Position numbers and translations under genes: made by a program. From Clusia tigrina (lineage: Eukaryota; Arthropoda; Insecta; Diptera; Clusiidae): DNA of 64,000 bases. The stretch spans positions 44,328,925 to 44,392,924 of the forward strand of contig OV050031.1 of the NCBI GenBank assembly GCA_920105625.2, written 5' to 3'. The notes below the pieces were generated by a model. It worked only from the letters and a program-made list of their open reading frames with translations. It was not told the origin of the DNA and made no database searches. This document shows, piece by piece, positions 58,201 through 64,000 of this stretch; the stretch's first letter is position 1, and every line of letters begins with the position of its first letter.

Positions 58201-59399
58201 ATAAAATTGCATTACCATTGACATTTTCAATACTAATTAAAATTGAGATGCATTGCCATTAAAAAATCCAATGCCAGTTAAAATTAAATGGTATTTTAAT
58301 TTGAAATTCCAACGCCAATGAAAATTAAATTGCATTTCCTTTGAAAATTCCAATACCAATTAAAAGTAATTTTTATTACCGTTGAAAATTGCAATGCCAA
58401 TTAAAATTAAATTGCATTAACATTGAAAATTCCAATGCCAATTTAAACTAAATTGTATTACCATTGAAAATTCCCATGCTAATTACAATTAATGGCATAA
58501 CCATTGACAATTCCAATGCCTATTAAAATTAAATTGCAAAATCATGGAAAGTTCCAATGCCAATTAATATTAAATTGCAATACCTTCGAAAATTCCAATG
58601 CCAATTAAAATTAAATGCAATACAATTAAAAATTCCAATGCTAATTAAAGCCAAATTGCATCACCATTGAAAATTCCAATCCCTATTAAAATTAAATTGC
58701 ATTACTATTGAAAATTTTAATTTCTAATTACAATTAAATGGCACTACCATTCAAAGATTTAATGCTAATTAAAATTAAAATTTTCTCTAAAAATTTAATG
58801 CTAATTCAAATTAAATTGCATTACTATTGAAAATTCAATTGCCATTTAAAATTAAATGGCATTACAATTGAAAATTCTAAAGCTAATTAAAGTTAAATTG
58901 CATTTAAATTGACAATTCCAATGCCAGTTAAAATAAAGTTGAATTATCATTGACAATTTCAATGTTAATTAAAATTGAATTGCATTGCCATTGAAAATTT
59001 CAATGCTAATTACAATTAATTTGCATTACCATTGATATATCCAATATCTATTAAAATTAAATTGCATTACCATTGAAAATTCCAACGCATATTAAAATTA
59101 AATTGCGTCACCATTGAAAATGCCAATGCTAATTAAAATAAATTGCATTACCATTGAAATTTCCAATGCTAATTACAATTAAATTATATTACCATTAAAA
59201 AATTAAAATTGCATTACCATTGAAAATTCCAATGTTAATAAAAATACAATTGCATTACTATTGAAAATTCCAATGCTAATTAAAGTTAAATTGCATTACC
59301 ATTGACAGTTCCTATGCCAATTATAATTAAATTAAATTGCATTACCAGAGATAATTCCATTGCCAATTAAAATAAAATTGCATTGCCATTGAAAATTCC

Positions 59400-59690
59400 A
59401 ATGCTAATTACAATAAAATTTTATAACCATTGACAATTCCAATGCTAATTAAAGTGAAAGTGCAATTTAATTTTAATTTCATTACCATTGACAGTTCCAA
59501 TTCCAATTAAAATCAAATTGCATTACCATTGAAAGTTCCAATGCCAATTAAAGTTAAATTGCGTAACCAATGAAATTAAAATTAAATTGCATTTCCATTG
59601 AAAATTTCTAAGCAAATTAATATTCAGTTGCATTACTCAAATTCAATGTTAATTAAATAAAATTCCATTATCAGTGAAAATTCCAATGCA
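59400..59690 (+). repeat. Paired block A of the reference unit
   Basis: It runs from before CCATTGACAATTCC at 59427 to about CAGTGAAAATTCCAATG, with TAAGCAAATTAATATTCAG at 59609. It is far more like block B (651 bp downstream) than like other monomers, so the two are an internal duplication older than the spread of the unit. It contains a micro-inverted linker at 59462-59479. Confidence 0.8.
59462..59521. other. Foldback micro-inversion in block A (potential hairpin)
   Basis: At 59462-59478 the plus strand reads GCAATTTAATTTTAATT, the reverse complement of the ordinary linker AATTAAAATTAAATTGC. It can pair with AATTAAAATCAAATTGC at 59505-59521 (16 of 17 pairs) around a 26-nt loop. The host monomer is 58 bp rather than 41, i.e. 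17 bp longer. Confidence 0.8.
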
Positions 59691-59785
59691 AATTACAGTT
59701 AAATTGCATTACAATTGACAATTCCAATACCAATTAAAATTAAAATACATTATCATTGATAATTCCATTGGTAATTAAAATTAAT

Positions 59786-59908
59786 TTGCATTACCATTGA
59801 CAATTCCAATGCTAATTAAAATTAAATTGCATTACCATTGAAAATTCCAATGCGAATTAAAGTTAAATTGCATTACCATTGACAATTCCAATGACAATTA
59901 AAATAAAA
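59786..59908 (+). repeat. Three representative in-register 41-bp monomers
   Basis: These three consecutive monomers each begin at TTGC and are exactly 41 bp. They share the order TTGCATTACCATTG, then AAAATT or ACAATT, then CCAATG, then an A/T-rich linker. They differ at the position after CATTGA (A or C), at the bases after CCAATG (CT, CG, AC) and in the linker. This is typical divergence between neighbouring monomers within a unit, so the stretch is a convenient reference for the register used throughout. Confidence 0.95.
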
Positions 59909-60049
59909 TTGCTTTACCATAAACAACTCCAATGCTAATTACAATTAAATTGCATTACCATTAAAAATTCCAATTCCAATTAAATTTAAGTTGCATTAAC
60001 ATTTACAATTTCAATGCCAATTGAAATTAAATTGCACAACCATTGATTC

Positions 60050-60340
60050 CAATGCTAATTACAATTAATCTTTATTACCATTGACAATTCCAATGCTAAT
60101 GAAAGTGAATATGCAATTTAATTTGAATTTCATTACCATTGACAATTCCAATGCCAATTAAAATCAAATTGCATTACCATTGAAAGTTCCAATGCCAATT
60201 AAAGTTAAATTGCGTAACCAATGAAATTAAAATTAAATGGCATTTCCATTGAAAATTTCTAAGCAAATTAAAATTCAGTTGCATTACTCAAATTCAATTT
60301 TAATTAATTTAAATTCCATTATCAGTGAAAATTCCAATGC
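60050..60340 (+). repeat. Paired block B of the reference unit
   Basis: This is the counterpart of block A, with CCATTGACAATTCC at 60078 and TAAGCAAATTAAAATTCAG at 60260, each 651 bp after the A equivalent. The spacing of 651 bp is kept in ordinary units (for example 1021/1672, 4404/5055, 9938/10589, 30339/30990, 33319/33970). Similarity fades to the general monomer level after about 60340. Confidence 0.8.
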
Positions 60341-61248
60341 TAATTAAAGTTAAATTGCATTACCATTGAATATTCCAATGCTACTTAAATTAAATTGCAT
60401 TACTATTAAAAATTTTAAATTCTAATTTCAATTAAATTGCACTACCGTTAAACACTTTACTGCTAAACAAAATGAAATTGCATTACCATTGAAAATAAAA
60501 ATGCTAATTAAAATTAAAGTGCCTTACCATTGAAAATTCCATTGCTTATCACAATTAAGTTGCATTTCCATTGACAATTCCAATGAGAATTCAAATTAAA
60601 TTGTATTACCATTGAAAAAGTCAAAGGAAATGAAAATTTAATTGTATTACCATTGAAAATTCCAATGCTAATTAAAACGCAATTGCTTTACCATTGAAAA
60701 TTGTAATGCTCATTACAATTAAATTGCTGTACCACTGAAAATTTCAATACAAATGAAAATAGAATTGCATTACCATTGACAATTCCAATGCTAATTAAAT
60801 TTAAATTGCATTACCATTGAAAATTGAAATACAACTTACAATTCAATTGGAATACCATTGAAAATTCCAATGCCAACTAAAATTAAATTTCATTACTATT
60901 GAATATTTTAATTTTTAATTACAATTAATATGAATTACCATTAAAAATTTGTATGCTAATTAACATTAAATTGCATTAGCATTGAAAATTCCAATGCTAA
61001 TTTAAATTAAAATGCATTACCATTGAATATTCAATTGCCAATTAAAATTAAATTGCATTACAATTGAAAACTCCATTGCTAATTAAAGTTAAATTGCATT
61101 ACCATTGACAATTCCAATGCCAATTAAAATTAATTGCATTATAATTGACAATTCCAATGCCAATTAGAATAAAATTGCATTACCATTGACATTTTCAATA
61201 CTAATTAAAATTGAGATGCATTGCCATTAAAAAATCCAATGCCAGATA

Positions 61249-61270
61249 AAATTAAATGGTATTTTAATTT
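61249..61270. other. Short A/T inverted repeat near unit end
   Basis: AAATTAAA (61249-61256) and TTTAATTT (61263-61270) flank a 6-base TGGTAT spacer. The arrangement recurs once near the end of each standard unit, in the AAATGGTATTTTAATTT context. The stem is A/T only and weak; no function is implied. Confidence 0.55.
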
Positions 61271-61556
61271 GAAATTCCAACGCCAATGAAATTTGAATTG
61301 CATTTCCTTTGAAAATTCCAATACCAATTAAAAGTAATTTTTATTACCGTTGAAAATTGCAATGCCAATTAAAATTAAATTGCATTAACATTGAAAATTC
61401 CAATGCCAATTTAAACTAAATTGTATTACCATTGAAAATTCCCATGCTAATTACAATTAATGGCATAACCATTGACAATTCCAATGCCTATTAAAATTAA
61501 ATTGCAAAATCATGGAAAGTTCCAATGCCAATTAATATTAAATTGCAATACCTTCG

Positions 61557-64000
61557 AAAATTCCAATGCCAATTAAAATTAAATGCAATACAATTAAAAA
61601 TTCCAATGCTAATTAAAGCCAAATTGCATCACCATTGAAAATTCCAATCCCTATTAAAATTAAATTGCATTACTATTGAAAATTTTAATTTCTAATTACA
61701 ATTAAATGGCACTACCATTCAAAGATTTAATGCTAATTAAAATTAAAATTTTCTCTAAAAATTTAATGCTAATTCAAATTAAATTGCATTACTATTGAAA
61801 ATTCAATTGCCATTTAAAATTAAATGGCATTACAATTGAAAATTCTAAAGCTAATTAAAGTTAAATTGCATTTAAATTGACAATTCCAATGCCAGTTAAA
61901 ATAAAGTTGAATTATCATTGACAATTTCAATGTTAATTAAAATTGAATTGCATTGCCATTGAAAATTTCAATGCTAATTACAATTAATTTGCATTACCAT
62001 TGAAATATCCAATATCTATTAAAATTAAATTGCATTACCATTGAAAATTCCAACGCATATTAAAATTAAATTGCGTCACCATTGAAAATGCCAATGCTAA
62101 TTAAAATAAATTGCATTACCATTGAAATTTCCAATGCTAATTACAATTAAATTATATTACCATTAAAAAATTAAAATTGCATTACCATTGAAAATTCCAA
62201 TGTTAATAAAAATACAATTGCATTACTATTGAAAATTCCAATGCTAATTAAAGTTAAATTGCATTACCATTGACAGTTCCTATGCCAATTATAATTAAAT
62301 TAGATTGCATTACCAGAGATAATTCCATTGCCAATTAAAATAAAATTGCATTGCCATTGAAAATTCCAATGCTAATTACAATTAAATTTTATAACCATTG
62401 ACAATTCCAATGCTAATTAAAGTGAAAGTGCAATTTAATTTTAATTTCATTACCATTGACAATTCCAATGCCAATTAAAATCAAATTGCATTACCATTGA
62501 AAGTTCCAATGCCAATTAAAGTTAAATTGCGTAACCAATGAAATTAAAATTAAATTGCATTTCCATTGAAAATTTCTAAGCAAATTAATATTCAGTTGCA
62601 TTACTCAAATTCAATGTTAATTAAATAAAATTCCATTATCAGTGAAAATTCCAATGCAAATTACAGTTAAATTGCATTACAATTGACAATTCCAATACCA
62701 ATTAAAATTAAAATACATTATCATTGATAATTCCATTGGTAATTAAAATTAATTTGCATTACCATTGACAATTCCAATGCTAATTAAAATTAAATTGCAT
62801 TACCATTGAAAATTCCAATGCGAATTAAAGTTAAATTGCATTACCATTGACAATTCCAATGACAATTAAAATAAAATTGCTTTACCATAAACAACTCCAA
62901 TGCTAATTACAATTAAATTGCATTACCATTAAAAATTCCAATTCCAATTAAAATTAAGTTGCATTAACATTTACAATTTCAATGCCAATTGAAATTAAAT
63001 TGCACAACCATTGATTCCAATGCTAATTACAATTAATCTTTATTACCATTGACAATTCTAATGCTAATGAAAGTGAAAATGCAATTTAATTTTAATTTCA
63101 TTACCATTGACAATTCCAATGCCAATTAAAATCAAATTGCATTACCATTGAAAGTTTCAATGCCAATTAAAGTTAAATTGCGTAACCAATGAAATTAAAA
63201 TTAAATTGCATTTCCATTGAAAATTTCTAAGCAAATTAAAATTCAGTTGCATTACTCAAATTCAACTTTAATTCAATTAAATTCCATTATCAGTGAAAAT
63301 TCCAATGCTAATTAAAGTTAAATTGCATTACCATTGAATATTCCAATGCTACTTAAATTAAATTGCATTACTATTAAAAATTTTAAATTCTAATTTCAAT
63401 TAAATTGCACTACCGTTAAACACTTTACTGCTAAACAAAATGAAATTGCATTACCATTGAAAATAAAAATGCTAATTAAAATTAAAGTGCCTTACCATTG
63501 AAAATTCCATTGCTTATCACAATTAAGTTGCATTTCCATTGACAATTCCAATGAGAATTCAAATGAAATTGTATTACCATTGAAAAATTCAAAGGAAATG
63601 AAAATTTAATTGCATTACCATTGAAAATGCCAATGCTAATTAAAACGCAATGCTAATTAAAATCCAATGCTAATTAAAATCCAATGCAATGCTAATTAAA
63701 ATCCAATGCCAATTAAAATCAAATTGCTTTACCATTGAAAGTTTCAATGCCAATTAAAGTTAAATTGCGTAACCAATGAAATTAAAATTAAATTGCATTT
63801 CCATTAAAAATTTCTAAGCAAATTAAAATTCAGTTGCATTACTCAAATTCAATTTTAATTAAATTAAATTCCATTATCAGTGAAAATTCCAATGTTAATT
63901 AAAGTTAAATTGCATTACCATTGAATATTCCAATGCTACTTAAATTAAATTGCATTACTATTAAAAATTTTAAATTCTAATTTCAATTAAATTGCACTAC
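61557..64000 (+). repeat. HOR unit 15 (partial, cut by window end)
   Basis: Standard 756-bp head (CCAGAG at 62313). A 17-bp array at 63631-63720 is followed by a backward jump into the second paired block, as at 52.6 and 55.2 kb. The window ends inside the unit, so the array continues to the right. Confidence 0.9.
63631..63720 (+). repeat. 17-bp microarray, site 5
   Basis: Same 90-bp structure and block B type continuation, in the final partial unit, with a private TTAATTAAAG variant downstream near 63894. Confidence 0.93.

Larger units (their letters stand above)
48610..58588 (+). repeat. HOR unit 13 (9,979-bp composite)
   Basis: No boundary landmark occurs for almost 10 kb. The head has a 35-bp deletion near 49235 (CCAGAG at 49331, 721 bp in). 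Restarts through GCATTTCCAGAGATAA lie at 51292, 53840 and 56388. Two 17-bp arrays (52610 and 55158) sit exactly 2,548 bp apart. The last segment, 56388-58588, carries the 11-bp deletion near 58175. Confidence 0.9.
58589..61556 (+). repeat. HOR unit 14 (2,968 bp, good reference unit)
   Basis: This is a complete standard unit: 756-bp head (CCAGAG at 59345), paired blocks with TAAGC at 59609 and 60260, TACCATAAACAACTCC near 59914, and the boundary landmark just before 61557. It has no large insertion or deletion, so it is the best reference for comparison. It shares TTCCAATTCC (near 59490) with unit 13. Confidence 0.93.
1..64000. repeat. AT-rich satellite array, approx. 41-bp monomer, higher-order organised
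   Basis: Every part of the window reads as tandem copies of one monomer of about 41 bp, with landmarks GCATTACCATTG, AATTCCAATGC and TAATTAAAATTAAA in fixed order. Exact 41-bp spacing is seen at 59786, 59827, 59868 and 59909. Monomers within a unit differ at many sites, while the same monomer in different units is nearly identical, which defines a higher-order repeat. Stop codons occur in the monomer, and 41 is not a multiple of 3, so every frame closes quickly and no gene-sized frame exists. No promoter, terminator, tRNA, rRNA or mobile element was recognised. A eukaryotic heterochromatic satellite is inferred; family and species are not recognised. Confidence 0.97.

Noticed and set aside
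61550..61566. TTCGAAAATTCC at unit boundaries as a CENP-B box
   Set aside because: It shares only the TTCG start. The essential CGGG part is absent, and no other stretch of the unit contains it.
1..64000. Repetitive protein-coding gene (long repeat protein) on either strand
   Set aside because: The 41-bp period shifts frame at each monomer and TAA/TAG occur in each, so no frame beyond about 62 codons is open.
1..64000. TATA-like and -10-like A/T words as promoters
   Set aside because: Such words are expected everywhere in a sequence of about 22% G+C and there is no associated gene, so none is called.
1..64000. Organelle or bacterial origin
   Set aside because: 64 kb of uninterrupted tandem satellite without any gene does not fit a bacterial, plastid or mitochondrial genome; a eukaryotic nuclear array is the simplest reading.

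Overview
The whole 64 kb window is one AT-rich tandem satellite array. I see no protein-coding gene, RNA gene, transposon, CRISPR array or unique sequence in it. The ground unit is a monomer of about 41 bp; three in-register examples are 59786-59826, 59827-59867 and 59868-59908. Its recurring landmarks are TTGCATTACCATTG, AATTCCAATGC and TAATTAAAATTAAA. A hand count of the consensus monomer gives about 22% G+C, with A>T and C>G on the plus strand. All monomers run the same way, apart from an 18-bp micro-inverted linker that recurs within the units. Such a large, layered and homogenised array points to a eukaryotic chromosome, plausibly centromeric, pericentromeric or another heterochromatic block. 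The species cannot be told from the sequence.

Monomers are organised into a higher-order repeat (HOR) whose standard length is 2,968 bp (about 72 monomers, some truncated). I phase it on a once-per-unit landmark, CCTTCGAAAATTCC, and start each unit at the AAAATTCC. Units start at 1, 3038, 8495, 11878, 14915, 20372, 23761, 29320, 32299, 35267, 38005, 40743, 45654, 48610, 58589 and 61557. Spacings are 3037, 5457, 3383, 3037, 5457, 3389, 5559, 2979, 2968, 2738, 2738, 4911, 2956, 9979 and 2968 bp. The long ones are composites made by unequal exchange. Each standard unit also holds a pair of related blocks of about 290 bp, 651 bp apart.

Region by region: 1-23760 is two consecutive copies of an approx. 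11.88 kb super-repeat, each of three units (3037 + 5457 + 3383/3389 bp). The first approx. 8.24 kb of the two copies show no difference at any variant site I compared. About 23.8-29.3 kb is a rearranged patch with several junctions. About 33.05-41.15 kb is a near-perfect run of 2,738-bp units sharing a 229-bp deletion. About 40.7-45.7 kb repeats the 29.3 kb unit at an offset of 11,423 bp. 51292-56387 is a clean pair of 2,548-bp units inside a 9,979-bp composite. 56.4-64 kb returns to standard units.

Diagnostic variants divide the window into a left domain (1 to about 23.8 kb) with two alternating block types and a right domain (about 26 kb onward) with one block type. The most notable structures are the nested super-repeat, a foldback micro-inversion fixed in the repeat, a 17-bp repeat born inside the satellite at five sites, and one recombinant junction propagated to six places. 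The few open frames are short by-products of the repeat and are not annotated as genes.
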